Part shown: one piece after another, positions 1-6,367 of the stretch
How positions within the stretch are numbered: position 1 is the stretch's first letter
Layout of the letters: each line of letters starts with the position of its first letter
Origin: an uncultured Tessaracoccus sp.
Lineage (GTDB): Bacteria > Actinomycetota > Actinomycetes > Propionibacteriales > Propionibacteriaceae
DNA: 13,785 bases
Reading direction: 5' to 3'
Assembly: GCF_947286155.1 (NCBI RefSeq)
Contig: NZ_CAMYPD010000060.1
Location: 1-13,785 of the forward strand
The notes under the pieces: generated by a model
Seen by the model: the letters and a program-made list of their open reading frames with translations, nothing else
Told to the model about the DNA's origin: nothing
The model's database searches: none
Made by a program: the position numbers and the translations under genes

Positions 1-45
1 GATTCCTCTACGTCTCGTGGGCTCGGAGATGTGTATAAGAGACAG
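1..45 (+). other. Illumina Nextera i7 adapter (sequencing artefact)
   Basis: Bases 27-45 (AGATGTGTATAAGAGACAG) are the 19-bp Tn5 mosaic end used in Nextera tagmentation. Bases 12-26 (GTCTCGTGGGCTCGG) are the read-2 side primer segment, and bases 1-3 (GAT) match the end of the i7 flow-cell arm. The eight bases between, 4-11 (TCCTCTAC), occupy the i7 index slot and match, from memory, the adapter-strand form of index N712. The genomic reading frame of lutC is continuous down to base 46 and then runs into this block, so it is untrimmed adapter at a contig end rather than a natural transposon end. Nothing in bases 1-45 should be interpreted biologically. Confidence 0.97.
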
Positions 46-660
46 GTGCACTCCTTCGACTCGGCTCAGCTCGATATCACTCGTCGCCGAGCCCCCCGAA
101 ATCCAGGTGATGGGGCGACGGTCATCCACCGCGCCTCGTAGCCTGGCAACCCCCTCAGGAACATCGCTCACCACTTGATCGGCACGGACCACGCAGACGT
201 GGCGATCGGGCAGGAGGCTGAGCGCGCGTCGGCCCTGGCCTGGGCCGTGGTCGAGCGCGATCGTGCCCGAATCCGCCATGGCCACGGCGCAGGTCGTGAC
301 CACGGTGTCGATCTCGTTGAGCTCGTTGTGCGTGAGTTGCGGTTCGTCGAGGTGCACCGTGACGTTCGCCGCCTTGACCGCATCCAGCCAACCGTCGGGT
401 ACGCCCTCGGGCACCACGACATGCTCCGAGCCGAGCGTGCTCAGCGCTTCGGTCAGTGCACTGTTCACATCAGATTCGCCGACCTGCACGACGGTGGCGC
501 GGTAGTCCTCAATCTTCTCGACGAGATCCGCGAGGACGTCCTTCGTATCGAGCGGTTGACCATACTCCCACTCGACAGCGATGTCCGTCGCCTTCTCCGA
601 CGAAGGAACATCTTGCAGGGCCTTGCGCACCCTGCCGAGGATGACTTCCTTTGCTCCCAT
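46..660 (-). CDS. lutC: Lactate utilization protein LutC, LUD domain (3' truncated by adapter)
   Basis: This is the third subunit of the LutABC L-lactate oxidation complex (YkgG/LUD superfamily), which with LutA and LutB oxidises lactate to pyruvate in the cytoplasm. The frame opens with ATG at 660 (MGAKEVILGRVRKAL) and gives 205 codons down to base 46. Family features visible are DTVVTTCAVAMADSGT near residues 118-133, the run LDHGPGQGRRALSLLPDRH after it, and a C-terminal SGGSATSDIELSRVEGVH. In homologues this last motif is followed by GPR and a short hydrophobic strand, so about 15-20 residues are missing because the contig ends in adapter at base 45. An AGGAG ribosome-binding site lies inside the end of lutB, whose TGA stop is only 2 nt upstream of the ATG, implying translation coupled to lutB. 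The truncation is technical; there is no sign that the gene itself is broken. Confidence 0.92.
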
Positions 661-662
661 GG

Positions 663-2135
663 TCAGCTCCTCTTCTCTTGCTTCCACCAGTCGCGGAAGG
701 TCTTGGTGGGTGGAGGCTCAACGTCGCGGGCATTCGTCCACTTGTTCACTAGCGGGACGGGCAGTGGGCCAATCCACTTCTTGCCGAACACGTGTCCGGC
801 GGTCTTGGACGCGCGCTGCACCGTTTCGAGGTGGCTGCCCTTCGACATAACCCAGCCGGCCATCTTCATGAGGCCCTGCTCCACCGTCGGATGCTTCGAC
901 ATCTTCTTCTCCGCCACGCGACGGCGCTGATCGACGAGAATGTCCGTGAACGGAATACGCACGGGACACACCTCGTTACACGCTCCGCACAGGCTCGATG
1001 CGTACGGCAGCGCCTGGTCTACCTTCGACGTGATCCCTCGCAGCTGCGGGTTGAGGATGGCGCCGATGGGTCCAGGGTACGGGGAACCGTAGGCGTGGCC
1101 ACCTGCACGTTCGTAAACGGGACAGATGTTCAAGCAGGCCGAGCAGCGGATGCATCGCAGCGCGGCACGGCCGAGCGGATCGGCAAGCACATCGGTGCGC
1201 CCGTTATCGAGCAGCACGACGTGGAGATCCTGTGGTCCATCGCCTTCTTGCACGCCGGTCCACATGGAGGTGTAGGGGTTCATACGCTCACCAGTGGATG
1301 AGCGGGGCAAGAGCTTGAGGAACACCTCGAGATCCTCGAATGTGGGCAGGATCTTCTCGATGCCCACCACGCTGACGAGCGTTTCGGGAAGGGTGAGGCA
1401 CATGCGACCGTTGCCCTCGGACTCGACGATGACGAGCGTGCCCGTCTCGGCGACGATGAAGTTGCCGCCGGAAATCGCCATCTTGGCGCGGAGGAACTTC
1501 TCCCGCAGGTGCAGGCGTGCAGCCGCTGTGAGTTCCGGCGGATCGTCGCTGATGCCTTCGGGCGCTGGCTTGCCGTAGCGGCCCATCTCAGCTTCGAAGA
1601 TCTCACGAACCTCGGAGCGGTTGCGGTGAATGGCGGGCACGAGGATGTGGGACGGCAGGTCATGCCCCAACTGCACGATGAGCTCCGCGAGGTCGGTTTC
1701 CCAAGCGGCGATGCCTTCCTTCTCGAGGTGCTCGTTGAGGTCGATCTCCTGGGTGGCCATCGACTTGATCTTGACGACCTCGTCGACGCCCTTCTGCTTC
1801 GCAATGCGCGTGACGATGTCATTCGCTTCTTGCGCATCACGTGCCCAGTGGACGGTGATACCGGCCTTAGTCATCGCCTCCTCGGCCTGCTCAAGGTAGT
1901 AATCGAGGTGGCGCCCAACGCGGTTCTTGATCTGCTCCGCAGCGGTGCGCAGCTCCTCCCAGTTCGGCACCTCGCTAGCGCGGACGACGCGCTTTGCACG
2001 GATGGTGCTCGTCGCGTGGCGGAGGTTCTTGCGCTGGATGGAGTTCTCGAGTTCAGATTTCACCGCCTCGGGGAACGGTGGGATGCCGAGCCATGCTCCC
2101 TCTGGCGGGGCGGGGGTTAGACGTTCGACGGTCAT
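663..2135 (-). CDS. lutB: Lactate utilization iron-sulfur protein LutB
   Basis: This is the 490-residue iron-sulfur subunit of the LutABC lactate oxidation complex, expected to be cytoplasmic. The N-terminal half is a LUD domain (about residues 60-310, with GGNFIVAETGTLVIVESEGN near 223-242). Two ferredoxin-like cysteine clusters follow. The first, CIRCSACLNICP, has Cys328, 331, 334 and 338. The second, CGACNEVCP, has Cys383, 386 and 390. Together they should hold [4Fe-4S] clusters for electron transfer. The C-terminal tail (about 400-490) matches the family's extra domain, and the length is normal for the family. ATG 2135 is chosen because an excellent AAGGAGG site sits 7 nt upstream and the start overlaps the lutA stop as ATGA. 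No cysteine is missing. The electron acceptor is not evident from this window. Confidence 0.96.
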   Translation of the reverse strand: MTVERLTPAPPEGAWLGIPPFPEAVKSELENSIQRKNLRHATSTIRAKRVVRASEVPNWEELRTAAEQIKNRVGRHLDYYLEQAEEAMTKAGITVHWARDAQEANDIVTRIAKQKGVDEVVKIKSMATQEIDLNEHLEKEGIAAWETDLAELIVQLGHDLPSHILVPAIHRNRSEVREIFEAEMGRYGKPAPEGISDDPPELTAAARLHLREKFLRAKMAISGGNFIVAETGTLVIVESEGNGRMCLTLPETLVSVVGIEKILPTFEDLEVFLKLLPRSSTGERMNPYTSMWTGVQEGDGPQDLHVVLLDNGRTDVLADPLGRAALRCIRCSACLNICPVYERAGGHAYGSPYPGPIGAILNPQLRGITSKVDQALPYASSLCGACNEVCPVRIPFTDILVDQRRRVAEKKMSKHPTVEQGLMKMAGWVMSKGSHLETVQRASKTAGHVFGKKWIGPLPVPLVNKWTNARDVEPPPTKTFRDWWKQEKRS

Positions 2136-2902
2136 CGCGCTTCCTCCTTGGTGCTAGCGAGGATCTCGACGAGATGGATAGTTTGTACGCCGGAATGCTG
2201 GCGGTGCAGCATGCCGCCGATGTTCATCAGGCAGGCGTGGTCGCCGCCGACGACGTACTCAGCGCCGCTGTCGATCACGTGCCGAGCCTTATCGGAAGCC
2301 ATGGCGACCGACATGTCCGAGTTCTTCAGCGAGAACGTGCCGCCAAATCCACAGCACTGGTCGGCCTCGGGGAGGTCCACAAGGGTGATGCCCCCGACGG
2401 CTTCCAGAAGCTGCATCGGCTTGTCCCCCAGCTTCAGCATGCGCTTGCCGTGGCAGGACGGGTGGTAGGTCACCTTGTGCGGGAACCAGGCCCCCACATC
2501 AGTGATGCGCAGCACGTCGACGAGGAACTCGGCGATGTCGTAGGTGCGCTTCGCGGTGGCGGCCGCATCGCGCGCGAGGCCGGCGTCGCCCACATGATTG
2601 GCGATCATCTCGTGCTGGTGGTGCACGGAGGCCACGCATGAGCCGGAAGGAGCGACGACGTATTCCGCATCGCCGAAGCTCTTCACGTAGTTACGGACGG
2701 TGCCCTCGGTTTCCTTGAAGTAGCCGGTGTTGGCCATGATCTGGCCGCAGCAGGTCTGTTCCTTCGGGAACTCCACCTTGCATCCGAGGCGTTCGAGCAG
2801 TTTCACCGTCGCGATGGGGACGGATGGTTTCATGGTGTCCGTGATGCAGGTGGCGAACAGTGCCACCGTGATCCCGGCACCTGGAAGTGTGGCTGTGGTC
2901 AT
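2132..2902 (-). CDS. lutA: Lactate utilization protein LutA, CCG-domain (Fe-S oxidoreductase)
   Basis: This is a 256-residue LutA/YkgE-type subunit of the lactate oxidation complex, built from two cysteine-rich CCG domains. The first contains FATCITDTMKPSV near residues 16-28 and QTCCGQIMANTGY at 49-61. The second contains YHPSCHGKR at 146-154, DQCCGFGGTF at 181-190 and a conserved DHACL at 221-225. In the wider heterodisulfide-reductase-like family these cysteines bind a metal or iron-sulfur centre. A longer frame exists up to 2992, but it would overlap lctP. The ATG at 2902 has an AAAGGA site 6 nt upstream, gives the family N-terminus and leaves an 11-nt gap after the lctP stop at 2914. The stop overlaps lutB by 4 nt. 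The gene is intact. Confidence 0.96.
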   Translation of the reverse strand: MTTATLPGAGITVALFATCITDTMKPSVPIATVKLLERLGCKVEFPKEQTCCGQIMANTGYFKETEGTVRNYVKSFGDAEYVVAPSGSCVASVHHQHEMIANHVGDAGLARDAAATAKRTYDIAEFLVDVLRITDVGAWFPHKVTYHPSCHGKRMLKLGDKPMQLLEAVGGITLVDLPEADQCCGFGGTFSLKNSDMSVAMASDKARHVIDSGAEYVVGGDHACLMNIGGMLHRQHSGVQTIHLVEILASTKEEAR

Positions 2903-2913
2903 GCTTATTCCTT

Positions 2914-4605
2914 TCAGATCAGCCAGCTGAGGACCGGTGTCGACATCAATCCGACGATGACACACATCAATGCGAGCAGAATGAGGCTCCATTTGAAGAC
3001 CTTGCGCAACACCACAGACTCGCTGCCGACCAGGCCGATGGCAGTAGCGGCGATGGTGAGCGACTGGGGCGAGATCATCTTGCCGACGACGCCGCCGGCG
3101 GCATTGGCGCCAACGAGCAGTTCACGCATGCCCTGCACTCCGAGATGGCTGCCTTGGCCAATCTCCTGACCGACGGTGGACTGCAGACCGGAGAACAGGA
3201 TGTTCGCGGAGGTATCCGAGCCGGTCACGTAGGTGCCGATCCAGCCGAGAATTGGTGACAGGGCCGCGTAAATGGATCCGGCTGTGGCGATGAAGAAGCC
3301 GAGAGCGAGTGTTTGGCCGGAGTCGCCCATCACGTAGGCCAGCGCGACGACGAGACCGATCGTGAGTGCGGAGAACCGCATCTTCTTCATGTTTTCCCAC
3401 AGCACCGCGAAGGTTTGCCCGAGCGACATCTTGTAGACGACGCCGGTGAGGATCGCCACGATCGCGAGCAGGATGCCTGGCGATGATGCCCACAGCAGCG
3501 TGTAGGTCTGGTGCGAGGCCGGGCTGCCGTCGAGGCCCATCAGGTTGCCGAGCAGCGGCCATGCGAAGCTCACGTCGAGCGACTTCAAGAAGCTTTTCAC
3601 CGCGGGGATGGATGCGATGCCGAATACCACGATCACCATCAGGTAGGGCACGAGCGCCATGACGATGCGGTTGGTGGTGAGCTCGGGCTGGTCAGCGTCG
3701 TCGTGAGCTGCCGGCTCCCAGTCCTTCTCAACCTCGGGTGCCATCATCTCGCTGATGCGACCCTTGGCGTCGGTGCCGCCGGTTGGGTGCCACAGCTTGA
3801 GGAAGCCGAGCGTGACGGCGATGCTGACCACGGCTGCGAACATCTCGGTCAGGTTGAACAGCGGCGTGGAGCTCACGATCCACTTGGTGACGCCAAAGGA
3901 GACGCCGATGACGAGGCCGACGGGCCAGCACTGCTTGAGGCCCTTGGCGCCGTCCATCACGAGCAGGATGAGGAACGGAACGACGAGGCTCAGCATGGCG
4001 GTGATCCGCCCGCTGATCGGAGCGACGGCGAGCACGTCCAGCTCAGCGGTCTGTGCCGCCACGACGATGGGTAGTCCGACGGCGCCAAACGCCACCGGGA
4101 CGGTGTTGGCAAGCAGCGCCACCATGGCTGCGCGAATGGGTGAGAAACCAACGGCGATCAGCATGGCGGCGGCGATGGCTACCGGCGCACCGTAGCCAGC
4201 CAGGGCTTCGAGAAGACCGCCGAAGCAGAATGCGATGATGAGGCCGACGACGCGCGGGTCATCCGAAATGAGGAAGAACGTGCGTCGAAGATCTTCAAAG
4301 CGCCCCGACTTCACCGTCACCTCGTACATCCAGATTGCGGTGAGCAGGATCCACACGATCGGGAAGATGCCGTAGAGGATGCCGTGCACGCTCGTGGACA
4401 GCGCCATCACCACTGGCATCCGGAAGGCTGCAATCGCGACGATGAGTGCAACGCCCCACGACGCCAACGCCGCGTAGTGGGCCTTCCATCGCAACGCTCC
4501 CAGCGTGACGAGCATGCAAATGATGGGCAGCGAAGCCAAGAGTGCGGACAGCCATAGCTGTCCGGTGGGGTTCGTCTCTGGGACGAATGTCTCAAGCAAA
4601 GTCAT
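2914..4605 (-). CDS. lctP: L-lactate permease, LctP family
   Basis: This is a 563-residue polytopic membrane protein of the LctP/LldP family (TC 2.A.14), which imports lactate (and often glycolate) with protons across the cytoplasmic membrane. It begins MTLLETFVPETNPTGQLWL. Characteristic stretches include GGLLEALAGYGAPVAIAAAM (about residues 128-147), the NTVPVAFGAVGLPI segment, TYVTGSDTSANILFSGLQ near the C-terminus, and GKMISPQSLTIAATAIGLVG before the last hydrophobic helices. Hydrophobic segments run the whole length, broken by a charged loop (about 275-310, rich in D and E). The length is normal. Translation starts at ATG 4605 with a GGAG site 8 nt upstream. It is the first gene of lctP-lutABC, supplying substrate to the oxidation complex, and sits about 50 nt below a strong predicted promoter with twin operators. 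A short segment at residues 483-495 looks longer than in the E. coli LldP I remember. Confidence 0.96.
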   Translation of the reverse strand: MTLLETFVPETNPTGQLWLSALLASLPIICMLVTLGALRWKAHYAALASWGVALIVAIAAFRMPVVMALSTSVHGILYGIFPIVWILLTAIWMYEVTVKSGRFEDLRRTFFLISDDPRVVGLIIAFCFGGLLEALAGYGAPVAIAAAMLIAVGFSPIRAAMVALLANTVPVAFGAVGLPIVVAAQTAELDVLAVAPISGRITAMLSLVVPFLILLVMDGAKGLKQCWPVGLVIGVSFGVTKWIVSSTPLFNLTEMFAAVVSIAVTLGFLKLWHPTGGTDAKGRISEMMAPEVEKDWEPAAHDDADQPELTTNRIVMALVPYLMVIVVFGIASIPAVKSFLKSLDVSFAWPLLGNLMGLDGSPASHQTYTLLWASSPGILLAIVAILTGVVYKMSLGQTFAVLWENMKKMRFSALTIGLVVALAYVMGDSGQTLALGFFIATAGSIYAALSPILGWIGTYVTGSDTSANILFSGLQSTVGQEIGQGSHLGVQGMRELLVGANAAGGVVGKMISPQSLTIAATAIGLVGSESVVLRKVFKWSLILLALMCVIVGLMSTPVLSWLI

Positions 4606-4639
4606 GGTTGAACTCCGTTGTTCTGCCTACAGCAGCACT

Positions 4640-4652
4640 TTGGTACTACCGT
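4640..4652 (-). promoter_or_regulatory. Putative GntR/FadR-type operator O1 at the lctP transcription start
   Basis: On the minus strand this reads ACGGTAGTACCAA, containing the inverted repeat GGTA-C-TACC (4642-4650). The half-site spacing GGT-N3-ACC resembles the TNGTNNNACNA element I recall for the LldR lactate regulator of Corynebacterium glutamicum, with one mismatch at an outer position. It lies about 10 nt downstream of the TATAAT box, so at roughly +4 to +16 of the lctP transcript. A bound repressor there would block initiation or clearance. Assignment to the GntR gene at 5672-6367 is inference from family and proximity. Confidence 0.62.
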
Positions 4653-4661
4653 ATGTCGTAA

Positions 4662-4688
4662 ATTATAACGGTCCGACCAATTTGTCAA
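4662..4688 (-). promoter_or_regulatory. Predicted sigma-70-type promoter of lctP-lutABC
   Basis: On the minus strand a perfect TTGACA (4683-4688) is followed 15 nt later by a perfect TATAAT (4662-4667). The 15-nt spacer is shorter than the optimal 17; an overlapping alternative -10, TAATTT, would give 17 nt. This is an AT-rich island in otherwise GC-rich DNA and the only strong promoter-like sequence I see in the window. Transcription should begin near 4655, giving a leader of about 50 nt before the lctP ATG at 4605. Operator-like elements fill the spacer and cover the start, so the promoter is probably repressible. Confidence 0.75.
4668..4680 (+). promoter_or_regulatory. Putative GntR/FadR-type operator O2 in the lctP promoter spacer
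   Basis: On the plus strand this reads ACGGTCCGACCAA, containing the inverted repeat GGTC-C-GACC (4670-4678). It shares the ten fixed bases ACGGT-N3-ACCAA with O1 but in the opposite orientation; centres are 28 bp apart. It occupies 13 of the 15 bases between the -35 and -10 boxes, where repressor binding would exclude RNA polymerase. The second copy with only the central three bases differing is what makes a chance match unlikely. Confidence 0.65.
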
Positions 4689-4759
4689 TGCACCCGGGGT
4701 GGCGTACTCGCGGCGCGGGATAAGAGCGCTTGGACTCGGCGGTGAGCCTTCACACACTA

Positions 4760-5485
4760 TCAGTCTTGATTGAGCATCCATGCCGAGTTGGAGTCCCACT
4801 CAGGCAGCAGCTCCAACACAGATGTCCATGTTCGTTTGTCGAGGTGAACGCTCACGGCACGTGCTATGTCTCTACGTCCGTCCTGAAGCGCACGCGCTAC
4901 TAGAAAGGCGGCCGGCAAGCCGAGCTGAACGAAGTCTGGCATCTGAGCAAGCACACCATCAGGGTGAGCAGCTTCCCTCACCGAATGCGCGAAGTGGTCG
5001 ATGCCCTCCGACGGTATGTCGAATACCTCGGTGCCTAGAGTTCCAGGAGCAAGGATCCTGGCGAGGTAGCGGGCTTGCATTCTGGGATCAGCAAATTGGA
5101 TGGTCGAAAGCCATCGCACTACATCACGGCAGTTGCCACCTTCCAGAATCTCCGATGCCCAAATGGATTCTTCTAGGGCAAACCAGCGTTCTTGATCATT
5201 CGCTGCAGCGCGGAACACTGCCCGAAGCAGGAGGAAATCGTCATGCAGTGGGTAATCAAACACTGCATGACGGTCGCCATCATTCGATCGATACAACAGC
5301 CAGAACACGTCTTCTGGACTTGCCCTCGGCCCGCACACGTCCTTCACCAAACCCCAGACCCATGATGGGCGAGACATTCCATCGCGCAGAAGATGCTGCA
5401 GTTCGTCACCGTCGGCATCCGCGACGTCGAGCAGCCAATGCTCCCATGCTTCGGGATGATGCTCGCCCTTCTGCGCCACCACCAT
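4760..5485 (-). CDS. Hypothetical protein, unrecognised family
   Basis: I do not recognise this 241-residue protein. It begins MVVAQKGEHHPEAWEHWLLD and ends SAWMLNQD. It has no signal peptide, no membrane helix and no obvious catalytic motif. It is rich in tryptophan (11 residues, at 14, 17, 42, 44, 62, 101, 109, 125, 220, 230 and 236), acidic in places, and looks largely helical and cytoplasmic. ATG 5485 is chosen because a strong GGAGGGG site lies 5 nt upstream; a longer in-frame extension to 5647 is arginine-rich at its end and lacks such support. Sampled lines of the gene are about 50-57% GC against roughly 65-70% for sampled lines in flanking genes, suggesting recent acquisition or weak codon selection. 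It lies between the GntR regulator and the lctP promoter, with 186 bp upstream and 154 bp downstream, so it need not belong to lactate metabolism. An immunity-type or other accessory role is possible, but no partner gene is visible. Confidence 0.75.
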   Translation of the reverse strand: MVVAQKGEHHPEAWEHWLLDVADADGDELQHLLRDGMSRPSWVWGLVKDVCGPRASPEDVFWLLYRSNDGDRHAVFDYPLHDDFLLLRAVFRAAANDQERWFALEESIWASEILEGGNCRDVVRWLSTIQFADPRMQARYLARILAPGTLGTEVFDIPSEGIDHFAHSVREAAHPDGVLAQMPDFVQLGLPAAFLVARALQDGRRDIARAVSVHLDKRTWTSVLELLPEWDSNSAWMLNQD

Positions 5486-5531
5486 GAAACCCCTCCTTCT
5501 CCGCTTCCTCGCCGGATCTTGCAGGTTTGAG

Positions 5532-5542
5532 GGGAACTTCCC
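5532..5542. repeat. Small inverted repeat in the leader of the hypothetical gene
   Basis: GGGAA-C-TTCCC is a perfect 5-bp dyad. It is nested in an outer pair, GCAGG (5521-5525) with CCTGC (5541-5545), which overlaps it and would be an alternative stem. It lies about 35 nt upstream of the ribosome-binding site for the gene starting at 5485. It could be an operator or a leader hairpin. No T-tract follows on the minus strand, so it is not a standard terminator. Confidence 0.4.
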
Positions 5543-5600
5543 TGCATCCTGATGGACCGTGTCTGCCTCACCCCAGCGTATCCACGGATCACTGCACGCA

Positions 5601-5613
5601 CCCACAGTGTGGG
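5601..5613. repeat. Inverted repeat CCCACA-G-TGTGGG, copy 1 of a paired dyad
   Basis: This is a perfect 6-bp dyad with one central base. Its core, CACAGTGTG (5603-5611), recurs exactly at 5652-5660, 49 bp away. It lies between the GntR regulator and the hypothetical gene, about 115 bp upstream of that gene's start, and could be a regulator-binding site. It differs from the lctP operators, so it is probably not read by the same protein. No poly-T follows on the minus strand, which argues against a terminator. Confidence 0.45.
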
Positions 5614-5651
5614 AAGAAAATGAGATCGGCGCCACAGACTCGCGCATTGCG

Positions 5652-5660
5652 CACAGTGTG
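5652..5660. repeat. Inverted repeat CACAGTGTG, copy 2 of a paired dyad
   Basis: CACA-G-TGTG is identical to the core of the dyad at 5603-5611 and, as there, is followed on the plus strand by a purine-rich stretch including GGAA. It begins 12 nt past the stop codon of the GntR-family gene. With copy 1 it forms a pair with centres 49 bp apart, in the only non-coding DNA upstream of the hypothetical gene. Its function is unknown. Confidence 0.45.
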
Positions 5661-5671
5661 TGGAAAGGGTG

Positions 5672-6367
5672 TCAAAACAGCGCCGTGGCAGCGTCGCGGA
5701 TGTGGTGCTCGACGAGGTCTGCAGCATGCGACCCGTCGCCGCTGCGGATGGCGTCGTAGATCGATCGGTGTTGTTCGCACAGAAAGGTGCGGATATCCGC
5801 CCAGCGGTCGACGCCGAGTGAGGCTTGCAAGATGGGCCGACGTAGCGCCTCACGGATTGCCACCGTGAGGTCACGCAGTAGTGGGTTGCCCGAGATTTGG
5901 GCGATGCAGTGGTGGAAATCGGTGTCGAGATCGTTGTACGGCGCGAGCTCGTGGGTGCCATCCATCGCTTCAATGATGCGCTGCAGACGAGCGTGATCGT
6001 CCGACGTCGCTGTCGACGCCGCGAGGCTCGCTGTCGCTCGCTCCAACGCGATGCGGGTTTCCGTCAGGTCTGTCTGCGATTGCGATGCCGTGGCGAGGTG
6101 CAGGGAGAACAAGCGTCCGAGAGCTTTCGACTGCATCGCGATCACGCGCGTTCCCCGTCCAGGGCCTGGCTGTGACTCCAGCACACCGTAGGCACGCATG
6201 GCACGGATCGCTTCGCGTACGGCCCCGCGACTCACACCGAGTTCTGCTGCGAGTTCTCGCTCCCCTGGGAGGCGGTCGCCCACCGTGAGCGCTCCGGAGA
6301 GTACCTGTTCTTGCAGATGGGTGAGCGCGAGGAGGTATCCCCCGGCGGTGTCAGGCAAGCTCGGCAT
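5672..6367 (-). CDS. GntR-family transcriptional regulator, FadR subfamily (LldR-like)
   Basis: This is a 231-residue DNA-binding repressor or activator of the FadR branch. The N-terminal winged helix-turn-helix (about residues 10-75) has GDRLPGERELAAELGVSRG at 30-48 and REAIRAMRAYGVLE at 51-64. The C-terminal FCD effector domain (about 100-230) keeps the usual metal/ligand set: Asp148 and His152 (DTDFH), His200 and His222. FadR-branch regulators commonly sense carboxylic acids, including lactate in LldR/LctR. Placement near lctP-lutABC and the operators in that promoter support a lactate regulator, but the ligand is inferred. ATG 6367 gives the normal short N-terminus. It overlaps the last 17 nt of aroB and has only a weak AGAAG site, so translation may depend on aroB. 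No separate promoter is evident. An alternative is a regulator of the adjacent hypothetical gene. Confidence 0.9.
   Translation of the reverse strand: MPSLPDTAGGYLLALTHLQEQVLSGALTVGDRLPGERELAAELGVSRGAVREAIRAMRAYGVLESQPGPGRGTRVIAMQSKALGRLFSLHLATASQSQTDLTETRIALERATASLAASTATSDDHARLQRIIEAMDGTHELAPYNDLDTDFHHCIAQISGNPLLRDLTVAIREALRRPILQASLGVDRWADIRTFLCEQHRSIYDAIRSGDGSHAADLVEHHIRDAATALF

Noticed and set aside
27..45. A Tn5-type mosaic end as evidence of a transposon
   Set aside because: It is joined to the synthetic Nextera primer segment and an index slot, so it is library adapter, not a mobile element.
175..930. A 251-codon plus-strand open frame opposite lutC and lutB
   Set aside because: It crosses the lutC/lutB junction antisense to two conserved genes and has no family motifs or supporting ribosome-binding site.
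2903..2992. A longer LutA start at 2992
   Set aside because: It would overlap lctP by 79 nt, adds 30 residues without family similarity, and the ATG at 2902 has a good ribosome-binding site.
4700..4757. Possible terminator after the hypothetical gene (GGCTC...GAGTCC stem on the minus strand)
   Set aside because: The stem needs a bulge, has few base pairs and is not followed by a T-tract. I cannot call a terminator.
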